Notes: generated by a model not told the origin, from the sequence alone. A stretch of 64,000 nt of DNA from Crenalkalicoccus roseus (GCF_004761865.1 NZ_SJDM01000012.1:1-64000); one strand, 5' to 3'. Counted from the first letter of the stretch, positions 27,680 to 36,827 are shown. Program-made: numbers and translations.

Positions 27680-27847
27680 ATGGCCAAAGCGAATACCATC
27701 CAGATCAAGCTGGTGAGCAGTGCCGACACCGGCTTCTTCTACGTGACCAAGAAGAACGTCCGGAACACCACCGGCAAGCTCGAGAAGAAGAAGTACGACC
27801 CCGTGGTGCGCAAGCACGTCGTCTTCCGCGAGGCCAAGATCAAGTAG
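27680..27847 (+). CDS. rpmG: 50S ribosomal protein L33, cysteine-free type
   Basis: A 55-aa ribosomal protein beginning [21 protein letters not shown] and ending in the basic VVFREAKIK. It has no cysteines and so lacks the zinc ribbon found in the other L33 class; this zinc-independent form is normal in many proteobacteria. It follows the protease gene after 92 bases and ends against repeat copy F. Confidence 0.97.
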   Translation: MAKANTIQIKLVSSADTGFFYVTKKNVRNTTGKLEKKKYDPVVRKHVVFREAKIK

Positions 27848-27872
27848 CCGCGCCCCCTTCCCTTGGGGCCGC

Positions 27873-27920
27873 AGGGCCGTTTCCACCTGGCCGTTTCCGG
27901 CCGCCCGCGATCCACCTCAG
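27873..27920 (+). repeat. Dispersed intergenic repeat, copy F (internal deletion)
   Basis: It reads GGGCCGTTTCCACCTGGCC then GTTTCCGGCCGCCCGCGATCC. The first part equals the 5' end of the full repeat and the second equals its 3' end; the middle 55 or so bases are missing. In the full copy both junctions carry a GCCGTTTCC sequence, so deletion by recombination between these short direct repeats would explain this form. It lies between the convergent rpmG and pleD genes, and its end supplies the pleD stop. Confidence 0.65.
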
Positions 27921-29287
27921 GCCGGCTGGGGCACCAGATCCGCGGCGGTCGCCATCACCACGCAGTCCCGCCCGCGCGCCTTGGCGCGGTAGAGCGCGGC
28001 GTCCGCCGCCCCGATGGCGGCCGCGACCGGGGTGCCGATGGGGGCGATGGCGAGGCCGATGCTGGCGGAGACGGCGATGCTGAGCGGCCCGACCAGGCAG
28101 GGCTCGCTGCTGATCGCCTGGCGCAGCCTTTCCGCCACCATGGCGGCATAGTCCGCGGATTCGGCGGCGAGCGCGACCAGGAACTCCTCCCCCCCGTAGC
28201 GGGCCACCACATCCGCGCCGCGAAGCTGCGCCTGCAGCCGCCGCGCGACCTCGCGCAGCACCGCATCGCCCGTCTCGTGCCCGAAGCCGTCATTGACCGC
28301 CTTGAACCGGTCCACGTCGAGCAGCAGCACCGCCGCGTCGCTGCCGCGCAGGAGCTGTTCCAGGTAGCGGCTGGCGTAGTGGCGGTTGCGCAGCCCGGTG
28401 AGCTGGTCGGTCACCGCCATCTTCAGCGACCGGTCCAGGATGTCCCGCATCCCGTCCTGGTAGCGCTTGCGGCGGATCTGGTTGCGGACCCGCGCGCGCA
28501 GCTCGTGCAGGTCGAGCGGGCGGAACAGGTGGTCGCTCACGCCGAGGTCGAAGCCGCGGAGCACCAGCCGGCGCTGGTCCGGGTCCGCGACCAGCAGCAC
28601 CGGCAGGTCGCGCGTCGTCGCCTGGGCGCGCAGGCGGGAGGCGAGGCGCAGCGTCTCGCCCCCCTCCGCCGCGAGGCAGAGCAGGGCAAGGTCGAAGCCG
28701 CCCTCGGAGAGCAGGCGGAGCGCGTGCTCGGGCTCGGCGGCGCGGCGCGCCGACAGCCCGTCGGCGGCCAGCGCGGCCTGGATGCGCGCCGCCTCCCCGG
28801 CATCGCCCCCCACCACCAGGGCGCGGGCGCCGCCGAGGTCGAGCGCGGGGTCGCAGGGCGCCTCGATCCCGAGCTCCTGCACCGCCGCCACGCCGCGCCG
28901 CCAAGCGTCCTGCACCTGCTTGACGCGCAGCAGGGCACGCAGGCGGGCGAACAGCGTCGCATCGTCGATGGGCTTGGAGAGGAAGTCGTCGGCCCCGGCC
29001 TCCAGGCCGCGCACCCGCTCGGACTGGTCGGCGAGCGCGGTGACCATGACCACGGGGATATGGGCGGTCGCCGGGTCGCCCTTCAGGCGCCGGCAGACCT
29101 CGTAGCCGTCCATCCCGGGCATCATGACGTCGAGCAGGATCACGTCCGGCGACCAGGTGCGGGCCAGGGCTAGCGCCTCCGCCCCCGAGCCCGCGAGCGC
29201 CACCTCGTAATATTCCGCCTGCAGCTTGACCTCGAGCAGCCGCAGGTTGGTGGCGATGTCGTCCACCACCAGGATGCGGGCCGTCAT
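27917..29287 (-). CDS. pleD: Diguanylate cyclase response regulator, PleD type
   Basis: Makes cyclic di-GMP in response to phosphorylation. The 456-aa protein has a receiver domain (1-120, phospho-acceptor Asp53 in LLDVMMPGMD, Lys in FLSKPI), a second receiver-like domain (about 155-275) that has a Cys where the Asp should be, and a GGDEF domain with RYGGEEF. Upstream of that motif is RGAD, which fits the RxxD product-inhibition site. Together this is the Caulobacter PleD layout. In Caulobacter PleD controls stalk and flagellar development; here the cognate kinase is not in view. It is convergent with rpmG. Confidence 0.94.
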   Translation of the reverse strand: MTARILVVDDIATNLRLLEVKLQAEYYEVALAGSGAEALALARTWSPDVILLDVMMPGMDGYEVCRRLKGDPATAHIPVVMVTALADQSERVRGLEAGADDFLSKPIDDATLFARLRALLRVKQVQDAWRRGVAAVQELGIEAPCDPALDLGGARALVVGGDAGEAARIQAALAADGLSARRAAEPEHALRLLSEGGFDLALLCLAAEGGETLRLASRLRAQATTRDLPVLLVADPDQRRLVLRGFDLGVSDHLFRPLDLHELRARVRNQIRRKRYQDGMRDILDRSLKMAVTDQLTGLRNRHYASRYLEQLLRGSDAAVLLLDVDRFKAVNDGFGHETGDAVLREVARRLQAQLRGADVVARYGGEEFLVALAAESADYAAMVAERLRQAISSEPCLVGPLSIAVSASIGLAIAPIGTPVAAAIGAADAALYRAKARGRDCVVMATAADLVPQPA

Positions 29288-29397
29288 GTGACGGCTCCGT
29301 GAAGAGTGGGCGCAGGCATGGCGCCGGAACCTCCGCGGGGGTTCGTCCGCTGCACGGCAGCGCCTAGAGAGGCCAGGACGTGTGGAAGGAGCACGGC

Positions 29398-29997
29398 ATG
29401 TCCGACATCACGGCAAGCGAACGCGAGGACCGCAGGGGCGTGGCCAACATCGCCCTGTTCTTCCGGCGGTGGATGGCGAACCCCCTGCAGATGGGCTCGA
29501 TCATCCCCTCCTCCCCCAGCCTGTGCCGCCGCATTGCCGCGCTGGTGACGCGGGCGGAGGATGAGGTCGTGGTCGAACTCGGTGCCGGAACCGGCGTGGT
29601 CTCCCGCGCCCTGATCGCCGCAGGGGTGCCGCCCGAACGGCTGGTGGTGCTGGAGATCGTGCCCGACATGGCGGCGCATCTGCGCCGTGTCCTGCCCGGC
29701 GCCACGGTGATCACGGGCGACGCCTTCGAACTGCCCCGGATGCTCCCCTCGCGCTGGCACGGCAAGGTCGGCACCGCGATCTGCGGCATCCCCCTGGTGC
29801 TGCTGCCGCTCGCCCAGCAGCGTCGCTTCGTCGAGGCGGTGGAGGCGGTGGCGCCGGGCCGCGGCTTCCTGCTCTATACCTATTGCATCACGTCGCCCCT
29901 GCCCTACCGAGCCCTCGGCCTGACGGCCCGGCGCGAGGCGTGGACGCCGCTCAACTTCCCGCCTGCAAGCGTGTGGCGCTACCAACCTGCCCGCTAG
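29398..29997 (+). CDS. PmtA-like phospholipid N-methyltransferase
   Basis: A 199-aa class I methyltransferase resembling the PmtA group, which methylates phosphatidylethanolamine toward phosphatidylcholine at the inner membrane. The start has AAGGAG seven bases upstream. Family traits are the N-terminal FFRRWMANPLQMGSIIPSSP, the AdoMet loop VELGAGTGVVS, LVVLEIVPDMAAHLRR, GDAFELP, and a Gly-Ile-Pro-Leu segment where the active-site region lies. The FLLYTYCITSPLPYRALGL stretch is typical of this family. Assignment to lipid rather than rRNA adenine methylation is by pattern recognition. Confidence 0.78.
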   Translation: MSDITASEREDRRGVANIALFFRRWMANPLQMGSIIPSSPSLCRRIAALVTRAEDEVVVELGAGTGVVSRALIAAGVPPERLVVLEIVPDMAAHLRRVLPGATVITGDAFELPRMLPSRWHGKVGTAICGIPLVLLPLAQQRRFVEAVEAVAPGRGFLLYTYCITSPLPYRALGLTARREAWTPLNFPPASVWRYQPAR

Positions 29998-30058
29998 GGA
30001 GCCCATGACACCTCCGCCGGGGAGTCGCGCAGGGGTGGTACTCCGCCATGACCGCTCA

Positions 30059-30080
30059 CGCTGTGACGCATAGCACAGCG
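30059..30080. terminator. Stem-loop between convergent genes
   Basis: CGCTGTG (30059-30065) pairs with CACAGCG (30074-30080) across an eight-base loop. It sits between the convergent PmtA-like and VOC genes and is a likely terminator, although the TGTGA-N6-GCACA spacing also resembles a CRP/FNR-type operator. Confidence 0.35.
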
Positions 30081-30136
30081 CCGGCCCGATAAGAAGCGAT
30101 TGCGCCTGCGGGGCCGGGCACACGCCGCTTCCGCCT

Positions 30137-30775
30137 TCAGCCGGAGGTCAGGGCCACCTCCCCCCCGTCGGGGCGCCGCAGCCGGGCCACCAGCCGCGCA
30201 TGAGGGCTGCGTCGCACCCGCAGCGCCTCCTCCAGCCCCCGCTCGGCGAGGGCGGCGCGCAGCGCCTCCGCCTCGGGGTGCTCGGCCTCGAGCGCCAGCA
30301 GGCGGCAGCCGCTGTCCCTGATCTGCGAGGCGGCGCCGGGGCCGTCCCACTGGATCAGGGCGGGGATCAGGTTGTCCATGTCCTGCCGCTGAGGCGGGAA
30401 GGCCATGCGCCAGGAGAGCCGGCCGCGGCGCATCGCCCTCATCTCCCCGCCGCGCGGGCCGAGGCGCGCCACCACCGCATCCAGCACCGGGGTGCGGGCG
30501 ACCCAGGCGATCAGCGAGGGCTCCGCCTCGAGGCGCGTGCGCATCGCGGGGTCGTCGAGGTCGAAGGGCCGGGGGTGTTCCGGCTCCGGCTGGCTGGGGT
30601 CGGGGGCGATCACCTCCAGGTAGCAGGCAGGCCCGAGACCCAGCAGCAGGTTGTGCGTGCCGAAGCCCTCATGCGCCCCGCCGGGATCCGGCCGGACGCC
30701 GAGATGGCGCTCGATGTACTCGGCCCCCTCCTCCAGGGTCCTGGCACCGAGGACGATGTGGTCGATCTCCGCCAT
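30137..30775 (-). CDS. VOC/glyoxalase-like domain protein
   Basis: A 212-aa protein of the vicinal oxygen chelate superfamily (Glyoxalase_3 type). The start MAEIDHIVLGARTLEEG at 30775 follows AAGGAAAGG. The N-terminal half holds DHIVLGA, GTHNLLLGLG and CYLEVIAPDP (metal-site Glu in YLEV); a second half repeats the fold (IPALIQWDGP). No substrate can be assigned. It is downstream of a GST gene on the same strand, separated by about 217 bases with a hairpin. Confidence 0.8.
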   Translation of the reverse strand: MAEIDHIVLGARTLEEGAEYIERHLGVRPDPGGAHEGFGTHNLLLGLGPACYLEVIAPDPSQPEPEHPRPFDLDDPAMRTRLEAEPSLIAWVARTPVLDAVVARLGPRGGEMRAMRRGRLSWRMAFPPQRQDMDNLIPALIQWDGPGAASQIRDSGCRLLALEAEHPEAEALRAALAERGLEEALRVRRSPHARLVARLRRPDGGEVALTSG

Positions 30776-30855
30776 GCGGCCTTTCCTTCTCCTTCCCGTG
30801 GTGCCGGGACGGAGCCGCATGCCCGGCGCCGCCCTGCCCCCCTGTCCTCCCCCGT

Positions 30856-30894
30856 GGGCATTCTTTGCTTGGCCGGGCCTCCGGGCGAATGCCC
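30856..30894 (-). terminator. Hairpin downstream of the GST gene
   Basis: GGGCATTC (30856-30863) pairs with GAATGCCC (30887-30894). The 23-base interior is itself GC-rich and partly self-complementary. The surrounding 30840-30990 stretch is less GC-rich than the rest and carries short T runs. It could terminate GST transcription or mark the promoter region of the VOC gene; a small RNA cannot be excluded. Confidence 0.4.
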
Positions 30895-30992
30895 CGGCAT
30901 CATCCTCACGGGCATCTCACCCGCCGGCGGCGATCCCTGCCAAGCCTTGTGGTTTCTCGTTCCTGGCTGTTTCCCTCCCTTCCGCGAGCTGC

Positions 30993-31700
30993 CTAGCGCG
31001 GGGCGAACTGGGTCCTGCCGAACAGCACCTCCCGCTCCGCGTCGGTGATCGGCGCGCGGCGCTGGCGGTCGGCCAGCACGGCGACGCCGCGCCGCACCGC
31101 GGGACGCGCCGCGATGGCATCGTGCCAGCGCCGCACCGCCGGGAACTCGCCAAGGTCTATGCCGCGCCGGTCGGCGTTGCGGATCCAGGGGAAGGTGCAG
31201 ATGTCGGCGATGCTGTAGTCCGGCCCCGCGAGATAGGCGCTCTCGGCCAGGCGCTTCTCCAGCACCCGGTGCAGGCGCCGCACCTCGTTGCCGTAGCGCT
31301 CGATGGCGTAGGGCAGCTTCTCCGCCGCGTAATTGGCGAAGTGGTTGTACTGGCCGAACATGGGGCCGATGCCGCCCATCTGGAACATGGTCCACTGCAG
31401 GCAGCGGTAGCGCGCCTCCCCCTCCCTCGGCAGCAGGGCGCTGCCGGTCTTCTCCGCGAGGTAGATCAGGATCGCCGCGCTCTCGAACAGCGCCAGCGGG
31501 CGGCCTTCCGGCCCCTCCGGGTCCACGATCGCGGGGATGCGGTGATTCGGCGTGATGGCGAGGAATTCCGGCCTGAACTGCTCGCCCTTGCCGATGTCCA
31601 CCGGGATCACCTCGTAGGGCAGCCCGAGTTCCTCGAGCATGATGTGGACCTTGTGCCCGTTGGGGGTGGGCCAGGTCCAGACCTGGATGGGTGGCGCCAT
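30993..31700 (-). CDS. Glutathione S-transferase, YghU/YfcG-like
   Basis: A 235-aa soluble GST. The thioredoxin-like N-terminal domain (1-85) has TWPTPNGHKVHIMLEEL, where Thr or Asn replaces the usual Ser/Tyr/Cys, then NHRIPAIVDPEG (cis-Pro) and ALFESAAILIYLAEKTG. The helical domain contains LQWTMFQMGGIGPMFGQ and SIADICTFPWI. These features match the Nu-class (YghU, YfcG) enzymes that act as disulfide-bond reductases. GGAGAGGAG precedes the start. Confidence 0.88.
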   Translation of the reverse strand: MAPPIQVWTWPTPNGHKVHIMLEELGLPYEVIPVDIGKGEQFRPEFLAITPNHRIPAIVDPEGPEGRPLALFESAAILIYLAEKTGSALLPREGEARYRCLQWTMFQMGGIGPMFGQYNHFANYAAEKLPYAIERYGNEVRRLHRVLEKRLAESAYLAGPDYSIADICTFPWIRNADRRGIDLGEFPAVRRWHDAIAARPAVRRGVAVLADRQRRAPITDAEREVLFGRTQFAPR

Positions 31701-31827
31701 GCGCGTCTCCTCTCCGCCTCCGGGAAGCTTGCCGGGGGGATGGCCGGGCGCGCAACCCCACGCCGCCCATGGCCGGACCCGCCCGCCCGGCCTAGGCTGC
31801 GCGCCGGGACACCCGGGGAGGATCGGA

Positions 31828-32781
31828 ATGCCGCCGCGCCTGCTGCTCTGGACCGACCAGGCGGAGCCCTACCGCGCCGCCATCGCCGCCGCCGGCCTCG
31901 AGGGCCGCGTCGCGATCGAGGCGCTGCCGCGCAAGGCCATGCCTTCGGAGGAGACGCTCGCCGGAACGGAGGCGATGCTCGCCTGGGGCGCGCCGCCCGG
32001 CCTGATCGGGCGGATGCCGCGGCTGCGCTGGATCCAGGCGCTGACCGCGGGCGTGGAAGGGTGGCTCGCCCTGCCCGACCTGCGCCCGGAGATCGTGCTC
32101 ACCTGCGCGCGCGGCACGCATCGCAGCTCGATGCCCGAGAACATCCTGGGCGCGCTGTTCCACATCACCAAGCCCTACCACGCCATCGCGCTCGACCAGC
32201 GGGAGCGGCGCTGGACGCGGCGCGTCTCCGTCCCGCTCGGCGGAAAGACGCTCGGCATCCTCGGCCTCGGCGCCATCGGCCAGGAGGTGGCGCGGCTCGC
32301 GCGGGCGCTCGGGATGCGCGTCATCGGCACGCGGCGCGGCGGCGCGCCCCTGCCCGGCCTCGCCGAGGTGTTCCCGCCCGACCGCACGGAGGAGGTGCTG
32401 GCGCAGTCCGACTTCGTGCTGCTGCTGCTGCCGGCGACGCCGGAGACCGAGAACATGATGGATGCGCGCCGCCTGGCGCGGATGCGGCGCGAGGCGTGGC
32501 TGCTCAATTTCGGCCGTGGCGCGCTGATCGTGGACGAGGACCTGGTGGCGGCGGTGCGGGAGCGGCGCATCGCCGGCGCGGTGCTCGACGTGTTCCGCGA
32601 GGAGCCGCTGCCGCCGGACCATCCCTTCTGGACCACGGAGGGCATCATGGTGCTGCCGCACATCGGCGGCCTGCATCCCGAACGCGACGCGATCGTCGCC
32701 GCGCTGCTCGCCGACAACCTCGCCCGCTTCCTCGACGGGCGGCCGCTGCGGGAGGTGGTGGACCGCGCCGCGGGATACTGA
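31828..32781 (+). CDS. D-2-hydroxyacid dehydrogenase
   Basis: NAD(P)-dependent oxidoreductase of the D-isomer-specific family, 317 aa, with GGGGAGGAT upstream of the ATG. The cofactor loop is LGLGAIGQEVARLARALG in the middle. The catalytic triad is Arg in NFGRGALIVDE, Glu in REEPLPPDHPFW and His in VLPHIGGLHPERD. Overall resemblance is to glyoxylate/hydroxypyruvate reductases and related family members; substrate not determined. A run of 11 G residues follows its stop. Confidence 0.9.
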   Translation: MPPRLLLWTDQAEPYRAAIAAAGLEGRVAIEALPRKAMPSEETLAGTEAMLAWGAPPGLIGRMPRLRWIQALTAGVEGWLALPDLRPEIVLTCARGTHRSSMPENILGALFHITKPYHAIALDQRERRWTRRVSVPLGGKTLGILGLGAIGQEVARLARALGMRVIGTRRGGAPLPGLAEVFPPDRTEEVLAQSDFVLLLLPATPETENMMDARRLARMRREAWLLNFGRGALIVDEDLVAAVRERRIAGAVLDVFREEPLPPDHPFWTTEGIMVLPHIGGLHPERDAIVAALLADNLARFLDGRPLREVVDRAAGY

Positions 32782-32786
32782 CGGCC

Positions 32787-32797
32787 GGGGGGGGGGG
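32787..32797 (+). other. G11 homopolymer upstream of the iron-type ABC operon
   Basis: Eleven consecutive G residues lie directly after the dehydrogenase stop and before a TTGACG hexamer (32801-32806). This is the longest single-base run I saw in the window, and such tracts are prone to length change during replication. The function, if any, is unknown. Confidence 0.6.
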
Positions 32798-32860
32798 CGG
32801 TTGACGCCTCCGCGAGGCCGGTGCCACCATTCCGTCAAACCATAATCCGGGAGGAAAGCC

Positions 32861-33928
32861 ATGTCCGAGAACGGGCACATCGGCAGGCGCGGCTTCGCAA
32901 TGCTGGGGATGGCGGCGCTCGCGGCGCCGGCGATCGCGCGCGCCCGGCAGCCGGACGAGATCACCGAGCACCAGCGCAAGCTCTACGAGGCGGCGCGCGC
33001 CCGCAACGAGCAGGCCACCTGGTACGTCGCGCACTACAACAGCGAGACCGCCGAGGCGCTCGGCCGCGCCTTCGACGAGGCCTTCCCCGGCGTGAAGGCG
33101 AACGTGGTGCGCACCACCGCGCAGGTCGCCTTCCAGCGCCTGTCGCAGGACCTGCGCGCGCGGGTGCAGAATTGCGACGTGTTCAGCTCCACCGACGTCG
33201 GCCACTACATCCGGCTGAAGGAGGACGGGCGCTTCGAGAAGTACGTGCCGGAGAACATCCAGCACGTGATCCCCTCGCTGCGCGACATCGACAAGGACGG
33301 CTACTACCACACCACCTCCATCGGCACGGTGCTGATCAACTTCAACACCAACCGGGTCAGCCGCGAGGAGGCGCCGGTGAAGTGGACCGACCTGCTCGAC
33401 CCGAAGTGGGAGAACCGTGTCACGGTCGGCCACCCCGCCTTCTCCGGCTATGTCGGGACCTGGGTGGTGACGATGCGCAAGCTCTACGGCTGGGACTTCT
33501 TCAAGCGCCTGGAGCGGAACAGGCCGCAGATCGGCCGCTCGATCAACGACACCGTCACCATGCTGAACGCCGGCGAGCGCTGGGTCGGCGCCGGACCCGG
33601 CGCGACCACGCTGCGCAGCGCCTCGCGCGGCAACCCTCTGGCCGTGAACTACCCCGAGGACGGGACGGTGCTGATGATCTCCCCGACCGCGATCATGAAA
33701 GGCACGCGCAACCCCAACGCGGCGCGGCTGTTCGTCGAGTTCCTGCTCAGCAAGCGCTCCTGCGAGATCCAGGCGGAGAATTTCAGCGAGATCGTGCGCA
33801 GCGACGTGCCCTCCTTCCCCGGCGCGCGGGACCTCGCCACGGTGAAGATCATCCGCCCGACCGACGAGGAGATCGAGCGGGGCATCCCGGAGGTGCGGGA
33901 GCTCTGGCGCGACACCTTCGGGGTCTAG
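32861..33928 (+). CDS. ABC transporter periplasmic binding protein (Fe3+/AfuA-FbpA type)
   Basis: Receptor of an importer, 355 aa. GGGAGG lies seven bases before the ATG. The N-terminus has a twin-arginine-like signal (GRRGFAMLGMAALAAPAIA). The mature protein follows the extracellular-solute-binding family 1/6 fold used for ferric iron and some organic ions: DVFSSTDVGHYIRLKEDG, SIGTVLINFNTNRV, WTDLLDPKWENRV and VNYPEDGTVLMISPTAIMKG. The ferric-type tyrosine pair is not obvious, so the ligand could instead be an organic molecule. The permease and ATPase genes follow directly. Confidence 0.87.
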   Translation: MSENGHIGRRGFAMLGMAALAAPAIARARQPDEITEHQRKLYEAARARNEQATWYVAHYNSETAEALGRAFDEAFPGVKANVVRTTAQVAFQRLSQDLRARVQNCDVFSSTDVGHYIRLKEDGRFEKYVPENIQHVIPSLRDIDKDGYYHTTSIGTVLINFNTNRVSREEAPVKWTDLLDPKWENRVTVGHPAFSGYVGTWVVTMRKLYGWDFFKRLERNRPQIGRSINDTVTMLNAGERWVGAGPGATTLRSASRGNPLAVNYPEDGTVLMISPTAIMKGTRNPNAARLFVEFLLSKRSCEIQAENFSEIVRSDVPSFPGARDLATVKIIRPTDEEIERGIPEVRELWRDTFGV

Positions 33929-33961
33929 CGTCCTGAACGGCCGGCCGGCGGGAGCCGCAGC

Positions 33962-35713
33962 ATGAGCACCACCGTCGCTCCGAAGGTCGCCGCGGGCCCG
34001 GTCGCGCCCTCGGGCGGCCTGCTGCGCCGGCTCCGCTACCTGGAGCCGGCGACGCTGCTCTGGCTCCTGCTGGTCGGCGCGCTGTTCTTCCTGGTCGTCT
34101 GGCCGGTCGCCGAACTGCTGATCACCAGCTTCCAGGCGCGCCGGACGGGTGAGTTCACCCTGTCCAACTACGCCGCCGCCTACGGGCGGCAGCGCTACGT
34201 GGACGCGCTGCTGAACTCGCTGGCGCTCGGCGCCCTCGCCGCCGCGATCTCCGCGGTGATGGCGGTGCCGATGGCCTGGGCCTGCTCGCGCACCAACATG
34301 CCGGGGCGCGGCTTCGCCTGGCTCACCGTGCTCGCCGCCTTCATCATCCCGCCCTACCTCGGCGCCATCGGCTGGATCCTCCTGGCGGGGCCGAATTCCG
34401 GCTGGATCAATCAGACCTGGAGCCTGCTCACCGGCTCCGAGGCGAGCCTCGTCAACGTCTACACCTTCTGGGGCCTGGCGCTGGTCATCGCGCTGAACTC
34501 CTACCCCTTCATCTTCATCTTCACCAAGTCGGCGCTCGACCTGATCTCCTCCGAGATGGAGGATGCGGCGAACATCCTCGGCGCCGGCACCTGGACCACC
34601 ACCCTGAAGGTCACGCTGCCCCTGGTCTGGCCGATGATGCTCGCGGGCATCATCCTGGTGTTCCTCGAGACCATCGCGCTGTTCGGCACGCCGGCGATCA
34701 TCGGCATCCCGGCCCGCATCAACGTGGTGACGACGCAGCTCTGGCAGTTCTTCGAGGCGCCGGTGCGCGCCGAGGTGGCCGCCGCCTACGCCATGCCGCT
34801 GCTGCTGATCACCGCGGCGCTGATTGGGCTGCAGAAGCTGCTGCTGTCGCGCAAGGGCTACGTCTCGCAGACCGGCAAGGGCGGCGAGCGGCGGGTCATC
34901 AACCTCGGTCCCTGGCGCTGGGTGCTGTTCGGCTGGTGCGTCGTCGTCTGCGTGCTCTCGGTGGTGGCGCCGATGATCGCCCTGGTCCAAGCCTCCTTCT
35001 CCAGGGCCTGGGGGCGCGGCTTCTCGCTCGACAACCTGACGCTCGCCAATTACGAGTTTCTGCTGTTCGGGCACGACGCCGCCCGCGGCGCGATCGTCAA
35101 CACCTTCGTCTTCTCCGCCGCCTCGGCGACGCTGGCGATGGCGCTGGCGCTCGCCATCGCCTACGTCGTCCGGCGCAACCTGCTGCCCTTCGGCACCGCC
35201 CTCGCCTTCCTGTGCATGGCGCCCTTCGTCATCCCGGGGATCGTGATGGCGATCGGCTTCTACGCCGCCTATGCCGGGCCGCCGCTGCTGCTCTACGGCA
35301 CGGCGACGCTGATGATCCTCGCCTTCACCACGCGCTTCCTGCCGATCGCCTACGCCAACGGCGCGGCGGGGATGCAGATGATCCATCCGGAGATGGAGGA
35401 GGCGGTGCGCATCCTCGGCGGCGGGCGGCTCACCGCCATCCGCTCCGTGGTGGCGCCGCTGCTGAAGAAGGCGCTGCTCGGCGGCTGGCTGCTGGTGTTC
35501 ATCCTGGCGACACGCGAGCTCTCCGCCGCGATCTTCCTGATCGGCCCGCACACCCGCACCATCTCCGTCCTTCTCTACGACCTGAGCGAGGAGGGCAATT
35601 TCGAGGTACTGTCCGCGCTCGGCGGCATCCTGCTGGTCATCACCCTGGTCTTCGTCGGCATCGGCATGAGGCTGATCGGCCGCGACTTCATGCTGCGGAG
35701 GAGTTCCGAGTGA
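33962..35713 (+). CDS. ABC transporter permease, fused two-domain (FbpB-like)
   Basis: A 583-aa inner-membrane protein with two binding-protein-dependent transport domains in one chain, about 12 membrane helices. Each half carries an EAA-like loop: SEMEDAANILGAGTWTTTLKV in the first and PEMEEAVRILGGGRLTAI in the second. This layout is typical of Fe3+ (FbpB/SfuB) and related importers. The start has GGGAG upstream. Its stop overlaps the GTG of the ATPase gene. Confidence 0.92.
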   Translation: MSTTVAPKVAAGPVAPSGGLLRRLRYLEPATLLWLLLVGALFFLVVWPVAELLITSFQARRTGEFTLSNYAAAYGRQRYVDALLNSLALGALAAAISAVMAVPMAWACSRTNMPGRGFAWLTVLAAFIIPPYLGAIGWILLAGPNSGWINQTWSLLTGSEASLVNVYTFWGLALVIALNSYPFIFIFTKSALDLISSEMEDAANILGAGTWTTTLKVTLPLVWPMMLAGIILVFLETIALFGTPAIIGIPARINVVTTQLWQFFEAPVRAEVAAAYAMPLLLITAALIGLQKLLLSRKGYVSQTGKGGERRVINLGPWRWVLFGWCVVVCVLSVVAPMIALVQASFSRAWGRGFSLDNLTLANYEFLLFGHDAARGAIVNTFVFSAASATLAMALALAIAYVVRRNLLPFGTALAFLCMAPFVIPGIVMAIGFYAAYAGPPLLLYGTATLMILAFTTRFLPIAYANGAAGMQMIHPEMEEAVRILGGGRLTAIRSVVAPLLKKALLGGWLLVFILATRELSAAIFLIGPHTRTISVLLYDLSEEGNFEVLSALGGILLVITLVFVGIGMRLIGRDFMLRRSSE

Positions 35714-36780
35714 GCAAGCTGGTCCTGCGCAACCTGCACCGGCGCTTCGGCAGCTTCGCCGCGGTGGACGGCGTGGACCTGGCGCTGCAGGAAGGGGAGT
35801 TCGTCTCCCTGCTCGGCCCCTCGGGCTGCGGCAAGACCACCACGCTGCGCATGATCGCGGGCTTCATCCCGCCCTCCGACGGCACGATCGAGATGGACGG
35901 CGAGATCCTCTCCTCGCCGCAGGCGGTGATGCCGCCCGAACGGCGGCGCATGTCCATGATCTTCCAGTCCTACGCCATCTGGCCGAACATGACGGTGGCG
36001 GAGAACGTCTCCTTCGGCCTGAAGCTGCGCAAGCTGCCGGCGGAGGAGGTGCGCCGCCGCACCGGAGAGATCCTGGAGGTGGTGCAGATGTCCCACCTCG
36101 CCGGCCGCTACCCGGCCGAGCTTTCAGGCGGGCAGCAGCAGCGCGTGGCGCTGGCGCGCGCCATCGTGGTCAAGCCCTCCGTCCTCCTGCTGGACGAGCC
36201 GCTGTCCAACCTCGACGCCAATCTGCGCGAGGAGATGCGCTTCGAGATCCGCCGCCTGCACGACGAGTTCCGCATCACCACCGTCTACGTCACCCACGAC
36301 CAGGCGGAGGCGATGGTCACCTCCGACCGCATCGCGGTGATGAACGCCGGCAAGATCGAGCAGGTGGACGATCCCTTCTCGCTCTACAACCGGCCGCGTA
36401 CGCGCTTCGTCGCCGGCTTCATCGGGCGCACCAACTTTCTCGAGGCGCGTCTGGTCGGCGACCGGCTCGGCCTCGACGGCTTCGAGCTGCCTGCCGCCAT
36501 GGTGCAGAGCGCCGCGGGACCGGGGGAGAGGGTGCTGCTCTCGGTGCGGCCGCAGAGCATCACCCTGCACCACGCCCCGCCGCCGGACGACGGCGACAGG
36601 GTCTCGGTGCCGGCGCAGGTGGTGGAGTGCGCCTATCTCGGCGAGCACTGGGACTATGTGGTGGTGCCGCAGGGCAGCGGCACCAGGCTGCGCGTCACCG
36701 CCGCCCCTGCGCAGCGCCACCAGCCGGGCGAGGCGGTGTGGGTGCGCTTCGATCCCGCGCAGATCGTCGCCATAAGCTGA
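35710..36780 (+). CDS. ABC transporter ATPase (FbpC/PotA-like)
   Basis: Energises the importer encoded upstream. The 356-aa protein begins at a GTG overlapping the permease stop. Walker A is GPSGCGKTT, the signature LSGGQQQR, Walker B VLLLDEPLSNLD and the switch His in VTHDQAEA. A C-terminal TOBE-like domain (about 275-356) ends the protein. Its partners are the receptor and the fused permease, so the importer is complete. Confidence 0.94.
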   Translation: MSKLVLRNLHRRFGSFAAVDGVDLALQEGEFVSLLGPSGCGKTTTLRMIAGFIPPSDGTIEMDGEILSSPQAVMPPERRRMSMIFQSYAIWPNMTVAENVSFGLKLRKLPAEEVRRRTGEILEVVQMSHLAGRYPAELSGGQQQRVALARAIVVKPSVLLLDEPLSNLDANLREEMRFEIRRLHDEFRITTVYVTHDQAEAMVTSDRIAVMNAGKIEQVDDPFSLYNRPRTRFVAGFIGRTNFLEARLVGDRLGLDGFELPAAMVQSAAGPGERVLLSVRPQSITLHHAPPPDDGDRVSVPAQVVECAYLGEHWDYVVVPQGSGTRLRVTAAPAQRHQPGEAVWVRFDPAQIVAIS

Positions 36781-36827
36781 CAGGACGGGCCGTGCCGGCC
36801 CCATCCGCCGCAGAGGAAGGCCGAGAC

